Assembly (NCBI GenBank): GCA_964019135.1
Contig: OZ025253.1
Location: forward strand, 7,817,059-7,881,058
Reading direction: 5' to 3'
Length of the DNA: 64,000 nucleotides
From: Arenicola marina
Taxonomy: Eukaryota; Annelida; Polychaeta; Arenicolidae
Positions 1 to 12,100 of this stretch are shown in pieces. Within the stretch, counting starts at the first letter, position 1, and each line of letters starts with the position of its first letter. The translations under genes and the position numbers were made by a program. The notes beneath the pieces are model-generated. The model searched no databases and was not told the origin of the DNA. It saw nothing but the letters and a program-made list of their open reading frames with translations.

Positions 1-504
1 CGGGGCATGCCTCCACCCGTTCAAACACTGACCACCAAACCCCCCACACCATACCCCCGGCCCCCACGCAAACCCCGCCCCCACCCCCTGCCGCCCTCCC
101 CACTCCAGCGGTCAAAGTTTTCCGCGGTCAAAAAATCCCGCGGCCGAAGATGGCGTAAACCGGTGGAAAAGCTAAGTTTGTGACACCTCCACCCTCCCGA
201 TCCTTCTCGACCGATCCCTTTACACTGGGCGCCAGGCTTTGTTTGACAGCTAGGAAGCAAGGAAGCCAAATACTGTGGGCCAGTTGACTGGCTGACCTTA
301 TCCCACTCTGCCCCTTACACGCATCCTGTGGTGGCTAAGGTTACGGAAGCTCTTGGGCTTACTGACCGTACAAAACCCCAACCCTTTACCACCTCCTACC
401 AAAAAGGATGTATCAATGTTTTGGAACAACTGCAAAATTATATATTATTTTTGTCCGTATGGTTTGGTACACCCAGGTTTTTAATTATTTTCCGGGTGTT
501 CCAA

Positions 505-1300
505 AACATACATAAATGACGGTAAGATGGATATTTTTGTTTCAGTACGAGCATGCTTTAAGAATATAAACTACTTCAGCTAAGACAGCAGCTATAATAG
601 TATATGACAACTGCTGCAGCTTTAAGAACTAACGTTAGGCCTACATTATTGTTAAATTTGGGTGAGCTCGTAACTTAGGCAATGTCTATTCATATTATTA
701 AGTACTGACCGGCCTATCCCAAAACTTGATCCTGGTGTGTCACCTATTTCCTCAGTCTACTGTGAGCTGCTGAGGCAGACACACAAGCTCCCCGCACGGT
801 GGCGCTACGCAGGCTCCGCTTTTATATAATGGAACCCTAGCGGAGTGAGTCGAAGGCAGAGAGTGTTAACACACTGGTACTAAACGGATTCCTGGTACCA
901 GCTTAATTCCTGTTACGTGCACTGCGTTCGCCAGACGGCGCGCGGGTGGCGCATTGGAAAATAAACCCACGTGTGGCCGACCGATAAGCTTGAGCGAGCC
1001 AGTCCTACTTTCAATGACTACGTTTGGCCTGTGAATGATCTATTGCCGTAATATGAACAGGCATTGCCTAGGTTGCGAGCTCACCCAAATTTAATAATAA
1101 TGTAGTTGTTAAAGCTGTAGTACCAACTGCAGCTAGTTTTATAGCTTTTTACCAACTGCAGCTAGTTTTATAGCTTTTTTATGCGGTATCAGCTGAAGTA
1201 GTTTATATTTTTAAAACTATAGAAATGATGTTTTTATATATTGTTCTTAAAGCTGGATATCGTCGACATGTCTTATCTACCGTACGGTATTTATAGAAAT
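505..1300. mobile_element. Foldback (long inverted repeat) element, MITE-like
   Basis: Bases about 505-705 match the reverse complement of about 1040-1300 with gaps. Shared blocks include AATATAAACTACTTCAGCT and TTAAATTTGGGTGAGCTCG. The arms enclose a GC-richer 300-base centre containing TTTATATAATGG. The right arm has an internal duplication (ACCAACTGCAGCTAGTTTTA twice). No clear target duplication or open frame, so class is uncertain. Confidence 0.65.
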
Positions 1301-1493
1301 GATGTTTTTATGTCTTCAGTTTTTTAATTTAAAAAGACGGATGGCTTAATTGTTGAAATATGCTTTGGGCTTAGAATCATATCCAGTGAAATACAGGAAT
1401 AAGTACCAGGTAGTTACTTGGCCCTATAATTAATTATATTACCAGTATTTTATTATAATTAATTTTATTCATTATTTATGTTTCTGATACCGC

Positions 1494-2395
1494 GAGTGTG
1501 TGACAGTAACCGTGACTGTGTGACAGTAACCGTGACTGTATTACAGTAACCGTGACTGTGTGACAGTAACCGTGACTGTATGACAGTAACCGTGACTGTG
1601 TGACAGTAACCGTGACTGTGTAAAAGTAACCGTGACTGTATGACAGTAACCGTGACTGTGTGACAGTAACCGTGACTGTGACAGTAACCGTGACTGTGTG
1701 ACAGTAACCGTGACTGTGTCAAAGTAACCGTGACTGTATGACACTAATCGTGACAGTGTGACAGTAACCGTGACTGTATGACAGTAACCGTGACTGTGAC
1801 AGTAACCGTGACTGTATGACAGTAACCGTGACTGTGTGACAGTAACCGTGACTGTGTGACAGTAACCGTGACTGTGACAGTAACCGTGACTGTCTGACAG
1901 TAACGGTGACTGTGTGACATTAGCCGTGACTATGTGACAGTAACCGTGACTGTGTGACAGTAACCGTGACTGTGTGGCAGTAACCGTCACTGTGTCACAG
2001 TAACCGTCACTGTGTCACAGTAACCGTGACTGTGACAGTAACGGTAAGTGTGTGGCAGTAACCGTGACTGACAGTAACGGTGACTGTGTGACATTAGCCG
2101 TGACTGTGTGACAGTAACCGTGACTGTGTGACAGTAACCGTCACTGTGTGGCAGTAACCGTCACTGTGTCACAGTAACCGTCACTGTGTCACAGTAACCG
2201 TGACTGTGACAGTAACGGTGAGTGCATGACAGTAACCGTGACAGAACGGTGACTGTGACAGTAACGGTGACTCTGTGACACTAATCGTGACCGTCTGACA
2301 GTAACGGGTGACAGTAACCGTGACTGTGACAGTAATGGTGACTCTGCGACACTAATCGTGACAGTGTGACGGTAACCGTGATTGCACATGTGACA
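1494..2395. repeat. 20-bp minisatellite (GTGTGACAGTAACCGTGACT)
   Basis: About 45 copies of a 20-base unit, with 14 to 18 base shortened variants becoming common after 2000. Open frames over it are only translated repeat. The left part is more regular than the right. Confidence 0.95.
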
Positions 2396-2397
2396 TC

Positions 2398-2550
2398 ATA
2401 TGTCCAGGAGACTGTGTTCGTAAACGTGATACCAAAATACTTGTATGATGATACTACTTCCATTCTTTGCCCTTTGAAATACCATTTTTCGTTTTTCTGC
2501 ACGATTCCTCGGGACTATAACCTTTGACCTATAACTTTGAGGCCCCATTG
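2398..2550 (-). mobile_element. LINE fragment (non-LTR reverse transcriptase, C-terminal part)
   Basis: The minus-strand frame reads NEKWYFKGQRMEVVSSYKYF followed by GITF, which matches the conserved segment after the catalytic domain in RTE/Jockey-like LINE reverse transcriptases (pattern F-x-G-x-x-x-E-V-V-x-S-[FY]-K-Y-[LF]-G). Only about 50 residues remain. On the left the frame runs directly into the 20-bp minisatellite, and an in-frame stop lies upstream, so it is a dead scrap. Confidence 0.6.
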
Positions 2551-2704
2551 ATATGCACGATTACTGTCACACCCTCCCCGCTACTGTCTCACAGTCACGC
2601 TTACGGTCACACAACCCCAAAAAATTATTTCACGGGGGGGGGGCGGTTAAAGCCATAACCACCCCCCTCACAACCAAATGGTCGGGTTTTAGGCGCTGTT
2701 ACAG

Positions 2705-2975
2705 ATTTGAGAATCAACGCCTTACTATGCGTCCATATAGAGTCTCACATCCTTACTATACCTCGTCATGGCTACGAAAATCACATCCTTACTATGCGCA
2801 GTTACAGATCTGAGAATTACATCCTTACTATGGGTCCCCATAGAGCTGAGAATCACATCCTTACCAGCGTAGTTATCGATCTGAAAATCACATCCTTACT
2901 ATGGGTCCCCATAGAGCTGAGAATCCAATCGTTGCTATGCGTAGTTATAGATCTGAGAATCACATCCTTAATAAA
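2705..2975. repeat. About 35-bp imperfect tandem repeat
   Basis: Roughly eight diverged copies of a unit with the core GAGAATCACATCCTTACTAT. Alternate copies resemble each other more (GGGTCCCCATAGAGCT versus GCGTAGTTATAGATCT), giving a higher-order period of about 70. Confidence 0.85.
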
Positions 2976-4341
2976 AGACGAAGTTTATGTCTGATGGCTG
3001 ACGTGTCAATTAAAGGAATAAAATATAATTGGTTCATGGCCTACATAGATAACTAAGGCAATGCAAACATGTCAGCTGTAAAAATGTACGTTTATTTCAT
3101 CATCTTTATCGGATTTCCATGATAACAATAAATATATCACTATACACACAAATTCTTAAAATTTACATGAAATCCGCCTCCTTCTACTAGTGCACGTGCA
3201 CCGGAAGCAGTATACACCGGCAGCAACTACTGGAGTTTCGCCTCCAAGGTTCAGGACTGACTCTAGTACCAATCAGTGACATAAGCTGTGGAAGTTTCAT
3301 AGGCTAAATACCCCTTCAACACTTCACTTTTTTTGACTGGTGGCCCAATGAATCTGGAATACATTTTAAACGTGCTATTTCCAGTAGCGCAGTGATATTA
3401 ACGTTATATTGACGTTGACATTTTGCGAAACGTTTTTCTAGGCAATACATTATCAACCCAATCAGCAAATAATAAGGGGTGAAAATAACTTCTCCCACAT
3501 GTAGCTAACTACTATTTCGCGACTATTTAGTATTACTATCAGGTCGTTAGTGGCAAGTCAATCGAACTACAATTGAGAGGTGTTTTGTTATCTTTTAACC
3601 CATGTGTCTTTTCATTATCATATCCATCTTATGCTTAGACAAGTTTAATGTCCTGATGTGTATGTGAAAGTTCACCAGGAACAGTGATGACAAATTTGTA
3701 TTTAATAAATGAAAGTGCCATCCTTTGTATCCTATCGAACTAAAGGTGGGTGTAAAACTTATCGAATTAAGCCTGAATTAAGGTAAGCGATACTGGCCCT
3801 ATATGCGCAACAACTAAGCAGTGTGTATCAACATACCTGCCACATTTCCTGCGTTATTATCAACAGGTAAGTATTGCAGACGATACTGAGGACATGTTAG
3901 CACCATAACTTTCAACGCTGGATCGTCATCAAGACCAACTCGCAGCCTGCTGTTGAGGGGCGTATATATGTGTGTGACTGGCGTGCATATTATACGTGAC
4001 TGCATAGATATTGTCCGTGCTTAGAATCGTCGAAACGGTGTGGAACAAAGAACTATAATGATAAAACAATGTTCAACAATTGCTTTTAGTTCTCGCACAG
4101 AGAGGCAGGCGGATGGACCATTCTAGTTGCATCCTGGTGAATACCTTAAGACAAAGTGCTTTCATTCATAAATCACGTGGAATACACTCGGATCATTTAC
4201 ACTGCTAAACATATACACCCAACTGATACAACTTCAAGTGGTGTTTGAGATTCCCAAAAGCCGTGCTTACACCAAGGTGTATCCAAGGAGACAACAGAGG
4301 GGTCCGTGGCGTCGCTATGACATAACAATTTTTGTGTCATG

Positions 4342-4387
4342 TGACGTCACACCCCGTGCGTCCAATCACATATAATGGCGGGTGAGT
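4342..4387 (+). promoter_or_regulatory. CRE + CCAAT + TATA-like cluster next to an ATG with a donor
   Basis: TGACGTCA at 4342-4349, CCAATCA at 4362-4368 and TATAA at 4371-4375 precede ATGGCGG followed by GTGAGT (4375-4387). This could be a promoter and a minimal first coding exon of a plus-strand gene, but no downstream exon was found. Promoter assignment is inferred. Confidence 0.3.
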
Positions 4388-7300
4388 CCCCGATCAACCC
4401 GAAGTGGCGGCCATGGCTGCTAGCGGCTCGTATAACATTGATACAACAATACATTCCATAATGAAAAAAACTACATAATTATGTCGTGGATATTTATCAT
4501 GAAAGACGATATTTGGGACAGTCCGTCATTTAAATTACACTATCGACCTACCATCTGAAGCGTACTGTGTTCACATCAAGAATTTAGCGGTAATAAGTCA
4601 GTGATTGACAAAATTTAAGAGTGTTCTTTACCGGCCAATATGGTGTATCCTCCTACTTTGCCCGATGTACCGTTAGTAAGTAGAAACTACCAGCGACTGG
4701 AGCCAAGAGAACGCTAAGAGAACACCGTGTAGGCTACAGAATCCCAATGGCTCAGCTCATACATAACTGCTAGCTACAGCAACTATCGCTCTATTTTAAT
4801 GCTTATTGGTCGTTCAGCTAAATAATACTGACATTGTCAAATAGAACATGACGTCAGTTGGTGGTCACATGACCACGCACCAACACGAGTCATTGGACCG
4901 ACAGACGGAAAGGCTTGCGGATAGACGGTGAGTTCCACATATGAATTCTCATCCGTCTCTCGAACACTTTCGGTCCGCTCATTAAGCAACAAATCTATGT
5001 ATTCCAGTACACATTTAGAAAAGTATCAAATGAAAGTGTTTACACCTTCTTGCGTTTGCACTTCTAAAATATCATATTATTATACATAGATTACACATAG
5101 TACTTTCTTTCATCTACCGGCAATTTCTACTATGTTACAACATTAGGAGGACAATTGCGTCTTGGGGGATCTATGTAAGTTATCACTGGGTCAGTTTGCG
5201 GTTCAGATATTTACAACTCCTGACCACAGAGCCGGGAGGATTTCGATTTTTATATCAAATAGAACGTATACCGTGCATATCACTATCTACGACGGCAACC
5301 ACGCAGATTGTGTACCTAAAGAGCAATGACGAGGATAAGTTATTCAAAGCCAGCGTCCGTTTGGTAACGCGTCTCTGCATTAGGAGATCTTAGGAAATCC
5401 TCGCCCTCTTCCTAAGGATGCAATGCCATGTACATTTCGTATACAACTGTATGCCACCTACGCTCAGCGTTATTCGCTCAACACCTGGGCGTCAATGGTC
5501 ATAATGTATTAACCAATGTCGTCATAGAGCTCAACTAGTGATTAATATATAGAAATAATGAGGTACCGAAACGTGTTCAAATGTGTTTTAGTGTTAGCGT
5601 CACCAGCGACTTACATGCTAAACAGCTTTTACTCTACGCAATACAAATAGTTGCACTCGTACATTATAAGGTATCCAAAGGCCGATACCACCTTTACATA
5701 ATACCCACATGTGATACTAACTCCAAGCGGCCCTGAACGTCCACTTTCTGAGTTTGACCCATATAGACACATGTTATTTGTATAATATATATATGTATAT
5801 ATATATATATTGATAAATATTTCTTACTTATGGCATTATGAATGGCAACAACGCCATTGGTCAAAGGAACGACTCGCTAGTCGCTTTCAACCTGTGGTTA
5901 GTATTAACACGTCAGTGGTAAGGAGGTATTTAATTTGAGGAAGCATGCTTCCAACGATAATGGATACATGTCACTATGGTTATGACGGCCACTACGTTCG
6001 TTGGAGACAGGTTAAACACGTCATCGCCACCACGCTAGCAGCATTATGTCATTCATTCGTGGTTCTTGTAAACAAAGACATCAGTGGTTCACAGATTCAC
6101 ATTCGCGGGGCACTTGACGTCTTCGAATGGCGTTTAACAGCAGTTGTCCACCACGCACTTCCTGTCGTTAAGTTATGCTAAAACTGTCCGCTATCAGGAT
6201 TTTCTAGCTTCCGAGCTCTCCCGGGATGTCTCCTCTCGTTATCTTGTCTTCGCTGGCTGTAAATATGACAAATGACCTGTATTATAATGGAGATTATATT
6301 CATGCAGCGGAGCATGTGATTTAAACACTTGGCGTACGAAAGCATACATGTAGATGTCAGAGATCAGTTTATATTTTTTTGTCTATGGTGCAGGTCACCT
6401 CGCATCACACAGCAAGACCCATCAAACCCCCGTATGTATACTGATCAATCAATACTGGACAATGTGGCCATGACCCATGAAAACCCATGAGGTACTCGAG
6501 CATCAACTCTCGAGCATCAGAACATCGCAACTCCGTCCTTTAAATTAATATTGCAGGCCTATCAACCAAAATATCAAAGGTTAAATAAATCGCATAAAAC
6601 GGACGATATTCGCAGGGATAAATATCAAATGTTATATTATACTGTTCACGCTCAATCAGATGAACATGTTTTAGTCGAAATGTAAGTAAAACATTAGAAT
6701 CGCATTACCATATCAAGTCTAACATTCGGAAAGTACGCATTGGCATCTCTTTAAATGCACTTTAAAAGATGAACTATTTGAGCTTTGTCAGTAAGAATAT
6801 TCATACCAGATATATATGGGTCTGTAACGAACCTGGTTTTGTCGGGAACCAAAGGCTACGAAGCTCTTTGATACCGCGCGTACACATGTACCATCACGTA
6901 CTATCACACAACGTATGGGGCAGAACCAAGACGCGTATACCCGACCCAATGTTGCACACGGTCTGCAGTATACTTTGACATTACTTACTCGTGTTCACCT
7001 CCGTCGTCCACGGTAGCGGGTGCCACCTTATGGTGGGTAGAAAAGTAGTCTCTATCATTAGAATATATTTATGGATGTTTTTTTTTTCTTTCAAGGTAAT
7101 TATGCTCATGCTGTTTTGCTGATTTGCATAAATATTGGAAAAATTAAACTTCAAAGATAATTTACAGAGAACATGCAAAAGGAATAAAGCACTAAAGTAC
7201 AAGGTCATGCCGCTCATCGAGAGAGGTGCCAAAATAAAAGTTACAAGATTTCGAGCAATTTATGCAAATCAGCGAGTAAAGCATAACGTTTGATGTTTCA

Positions 7301-8792
7301 ACTGAGCTTTCTACGCTACGCATGCGTCATACTTACTGTAAATACAGCGACCTTCGTCGTGCGGAGAGAGTGGATATGGCAGTATCCATGCATTGGGGAG
7401 GACTAACACTACGTCATATGTTGCTTTCAAGGTCTCCCTCGAAAGCAGTCAAATGAGCAGAACAAGTAACTTTCACTCACCTCCAATGAAACACTTGCCA
7501 GAGTGGGATAAAGTACTTGTTTTGGGATGTTTTACGCGATATATCAAGCTAAACGAGTTTTTGTTCTGCTTTTAACTCAAGTAGGTTGATATGAGAGAAG
7601 GATGACAACATTGTGAGCACACACGACAGCCTAGCCCAGCAAACACATAACGTTGTTTAACGTTTTAAAATAGTTATAATTACGTTATTACCATTTTAGA
7701 AACGCTAAAAAAACGTTACGTGTTTTTTTGGAGGGTTTCACCATTTGAGGGTCAATACTATCGCTATTTGGAGTGATATTTGCGACGGAGTACATAAAGT
7801 CAAGAAATTGTTTTGTAGTTGACGCCTAATAGGTTTCCGTACAAGCGATTGTCAGAGCAAAGGCCCTCTTGGTAGATTCCAACGGAACAAACACATTTGG
7901 ATATCGCTGATAATAAGCTTAGTAATTAATGAGGTGGACATAGGTGAATAAATTTTGTTTAACTGAGAGAGGGCTTAGCAAATGGTGAACGCGTCTAGAT
8001 CATACACACACGTTTGACATTTACTACAATTACGACAATATAATCCACATAAACGCCGACAATTTGAGCAAAAGCTAAACTAAAACTAAACGATAATCTT
8101 CAAGGGCAAACCATAAAGCAGCCAAAGATTGCTACAACAACATCGCGTGCGGGAGAATTCATACCAATACGACATATGGGCGAGTTAATCTTTAGACATT
8201 CTCAAACATTTCTACTAGAAGCAATCTAGTTCATTGTTATGTCAGCTAGGCCATTCTTACATTTTCTACGAACATAATTTATTCATGTCATAATTGAAAA
8301 GCTAACTAATAATTAGGTAAGCAATGGTGATATTAATCTACATTCATTTATCGAACCAATTTGATATATTATCGAGCGATTAATACTCACACCGATATAA
8401 TTAATCAAGAGTTACGTTAAACTAGCTGTCCAACTAGCAACATGATAAATAACTACAAACAAAACCGTTCATAGTTAATAAGGATCCATAATACAGTTGT
8501 TTAGCAAATTACACACTCGGTTTAGCCAACTGTAATGCTGAACTAGTGTAAACGATTTTCCATTTCGACTTTTAGATTAATCCATTATATAATATAAGCG
8601 CATCAACTCCAACCTATTATATATGTTAATAAGCACACTTATTATTGTGGCATATCAATTATTATCTGCATTCGTACACAGACTGTCACCAAAATATTCA
8701 TATATATATTGCCGTAGGCGGTGCAATTCTATGCGAAGCTTGGTGACGCCATCCTCGCAATCCTTTGCACATCGCAAACATAATCTTACAAA

Positions 8793-8870
8793 GCGGCAGT
8801 GACGTAGCGGAAGTGACGTAGCAGTCACGTCACAAGGCAGCTAAAGCAGACGCGGACGATAGACGGACAT
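8793..8870. promoter_or_regulatory. Cluster of CRE half-sites and ETS-like GGAAGTGACG
   Basis: AGTGACGTAGC occurs twice in a row, the second preceded by GGA, then GTCACGTCAC follows. ETS/CRE composites of this kind are common in animal promoters. No gene start could be linked to it. Confidence 0.35.
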
Positions 8871-9042
8871 CACGTGACAAGACACCTGCGTGATATCTGG
8901 TTTTTGGGTTTCTCTTTCGGCTCGAGAGAAGCCTAGCGTTCCCAAACTATCAGTAACGCCAAATCTGCGGGAATACGCTAAGGTCATCAACCACACGGGG
9001 AGTAGAGCCTCTCTATAGGCAGACCGGTTGCCTGGTACTCAC

Positions 9043-9177
9043 CTTCGCCCTCCCTGCAGTTGGGGCCTATCCACCCCACCTGGCAGTTACACTCTCCAGA
9101 GATGGGGTCGCACGCCGAACCGTTGTCACAGTCACAGAAGTAAGCACAGTTGGGGCCGTAGCGTCCCCGGCGGCAAG
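9043..9177 (-). CDS. MEGF6: MEGF6-like exon 29: last laminin-type EGF module seen
   Basis: Forty-five codons, phase 1 to 1, acceptor CATTGCAG, donor GTGAGTAC. Eight cysteines: [30 protein letters not shown], then REGE. The strong donor shows that at least one more exon follows further left, but I could not identify it securely. Confidence 0.94.
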
Positions 9178-12100
9178 CTGCAATGTAATCAAAGGATTAA
9201 CAAATCTTGTCATTTATCTTTTTCATTTATCTTGTTCATTTATATTGCTCATTGATATTACGAAGTATATTGTTGATTAATGCGAAGTATCCTGATGTAT
9301 CTCAGCGATCGTGATTGGTATAAGGTATGCTGATTCATATGAGATTTAAACTTTTATAAATAGTTTGATTCATTCCCAAATTAAGTTTTAATTTATATAT
9401 ATATATATATAAATGTATTACTCAAGCAGTATATATATTAGGTATGGGACTAAATTTATGGTTAAGAAGATGTGGTTTAGCTTACTTCGCTGACACTTCC
9501 TGCCGTCTTTGCCCGGCGGACACTGACAAGTGCCAGATACGGCGTCACATGGAATCCGGTCGTCATCGCAGTCGCACTCCAGACGACAATGGACGCCATG
9601 GTATCCATGGGGACAGGCTGCCACCATGGTAACAAAACCCTCGTTCATTATGTTCATTATGAAAAATGAATGGGCGCCACATTTACCATGCATATAACAC
9701 AAACTATAGGCATGTTATAACAGACATATCCTGCGCCAAAACATATCGACGAGAAATGGAGATACTCTACATTTGAATACTTCAACTCAGCGCGATAAGG
9801 TTCAAAATAAGACATACTTGACTCATATTCAATGCAATTACCGAGAAAAACAACCAAATATGTAGTTGTAAAACCAATTAATTGAAACCCACCTTTTTGG
9901 CATTCATCGCCGCTATAACCCGCCTTGCATATACACTGGCCAGTGATGGGGTCACACTTGCCGCCATTAGCACAGTCACACTTCTGATCACAGTAAGGAC
10001 CAAAGAATCCCTGAGGACAAGCTGCGAAACACCAACAAAGAAATCATTGTTAACATTCATAGCGGACAAATACAAACTATTTTTCCTATAAAAAAAAATA
10101 ATTTAATAGTAAAAGTTAGTTTATTGGTTGATAGCTATAAATAAACATCTTGGACGAATTTTAGATGTGATGGCTAACGCCAAATGTTCATGGGCCAAGG
10201 TTTTGTATTGACTTACCCATTTGAAGGAACAGCTAACTAAGCCTGAGGGACAGCTGACTTACCTAATTGACACTGGGGGCCGTACCAGCCTGAGGTACAG
10301 CTGCAGCAACCCGTCACCCGATCACAAGAGGCGCCGTTCTGACAGTTGCAGGTGTGTTGACAGTTGGGACCGTACTTGCCCCCCTGACAGGGGAAGTCGC
10401 AGTTGTCCCCACTCCAGCCAGTGCCGCACTGACAGTGGCCGGAGATGTGGTCACATAGGGCGTTGCCTTTACATGTGCATTCTGACGCGCAGTTGTAGCC
10501 GAAAGTACCCTCTGGACATGCTGCATGGTGATGAAAGGAAATGGATTTTCAGTATCAAAGAACAACGGAGGGCACACACAGTTATTCAGAAACCAAGTTT
10601 CCATGTTTTATGAAGTAGCGTTCAATGGGCATCTGGTTTTGCATACGTACAATACAGTCGTGAATAGGATCACATTAGCGCGAGTACGTTAGCGGGGCGT
10701 TAGGCAATTTCACTTTATATTGGCGTTAACAGGTTTCCTACTTTTTCGCATACAACCTTCGAAGTAGCCTTACAAGCCTTCCTACATCTTGTGAGCCAGT
10801 CGCCTTCTTTCATATTATATATATATAGAAGACAGGTGGCACGTGCGCTATGTGGGCCGTTTTATAACCACAATTGTTTAACATCATGTTCCATTGTTCT
10901 ACGCAATGTCACTATAGCAACGGTTGTCTATTGAAAGGGCCGCAGGACGGTTTAGGTCAGATTACACGATTTTAGTCGCCTTCAGATTTAATGTTATTAT
11001 AATAGTTAACACGTCCATCAACTCGTAATAATCCCCATTTGTTCTGCCATTATTATGTTATTCTGGTTGGCCTAAACACATTCCAACAAACTGGAAACAG
11101 TCAACTTGATGGCAAGCGACACCATAAACATACTTCACGTGTGCATACTGTCACATGCAAAAAAGTTGAGATGTAATAACCGGATATAAAATATTGGCGT
11201 TTCATTACGGATTGCATACGAGCAACGTAACGCCCCATTTCTCCTTAAAATGTCATCATTTCTTTTTCCTTGTCCTCATCGTTTCTTCGTATCTCTTTTT
11301 AAAAGAGCCCACATTGCTTACTCGTACATTTTAAAGTGTTATCATTTCTTCTTAAAGTGTCCTATCTTGCCCATTAAGACAGGCTAAAAGAAACGAATTC
11401 ACTGTCCTAACCGGCGTACAATAATTACACCTTTGTCACTATATGTAATTTGAAGCCTTTATCGCAATTGTATCACTATCAAAAGAGGGGGGGGGGCGCT
11501 GGTACCTTTTCCTATCTCCGCGATTGGCAGCCAGGAATTCTTGGATATTCGCCATTAGCTGTCGGCAATTTTGGGGAATCGTTATCCATACGATTCGTGG
11601 TTCAACCCGAATCCCCTTTCCATATTTACCGTGATTCGTTATAGCAGTCTGTGAATTCCTCGATATTCGCGAAAGGTGTTTTTTTCGCGTCCAGTTTTGA
11701 GTAGGCATCATCTTAGAGATTCGATATTATTCTCCCTAATTCTTGGTGATTCACGATTAAGATTAGGTATCCCTTCCCCCGCCCCGTTACAAAAGAGATG
11801 AGGATTCACATGCTATGTACGTTGTATAAACACCTACACATAAATCTCTAAAACGTAAAACAAAAACTGAGAAACAAATGTGCCTTCAGCACGTGGTAGT
11901 AACACTTACGCAGTTCGCAGTTGCTGCCCGTGTAGCCCGGAGCGCAGAGACACTTGCCGGACTTGGGGTCGCACGGGGCGTCGTTGATACAGTTGCAGAC
12001 TTGGGTGCAGTTCTTGCCGAAAGTCTTCAACGGACATTGTTCCTCGCACCGAGGACCGATCCAACCCGGCGGACACAGACACTGGCCCGTCACTATGTCA

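Larger units (their letters stand above)
1..9042. other. Left flank, probably last intron(s) of the EGF gene, no exon secured
   Basis: No EGF pattern or stop-bearing terminal exon recognised on the minus strand, so the 3' end of the gene is either divergent here or outside the window. Bases 1-300 are C-rich. Named elements are a foldback repeat (505-1300), a minisatellite (1494-2395), a LINE scrap (2398-2550), a 35-bp repeat (2705-2975) and promoter-like clusters near 4342, 4849 and 8793. From 5000 to 8700 the sequence is AT-rich with nothing else identified. Confidence 0.55.

Noticed and set aside
1465-2389. Several open frames rich in SHGYCH and TVTVT
   Set aside because: Translation of the 20-bp minisatellite in different frames.
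3814-4005. Minus-strand open frame with a GTATGT donor at 3835, possible 3' exon of the EGF gene
   Set aside because: The donor would be phase 1, but candidate acceptors (TATGCAG, CTCAACAG) give the wrong entry phase and the residues resemble no EGF, transmembrane or tail sequence.
6989-7026. Small GC-rich minus-strand segment with a perfect GTAAGTAAT donor
   Set aside because: The acceptor (CCATAAG) is weak, the 38-base length would change phase, and no supporting exon lies nearby.
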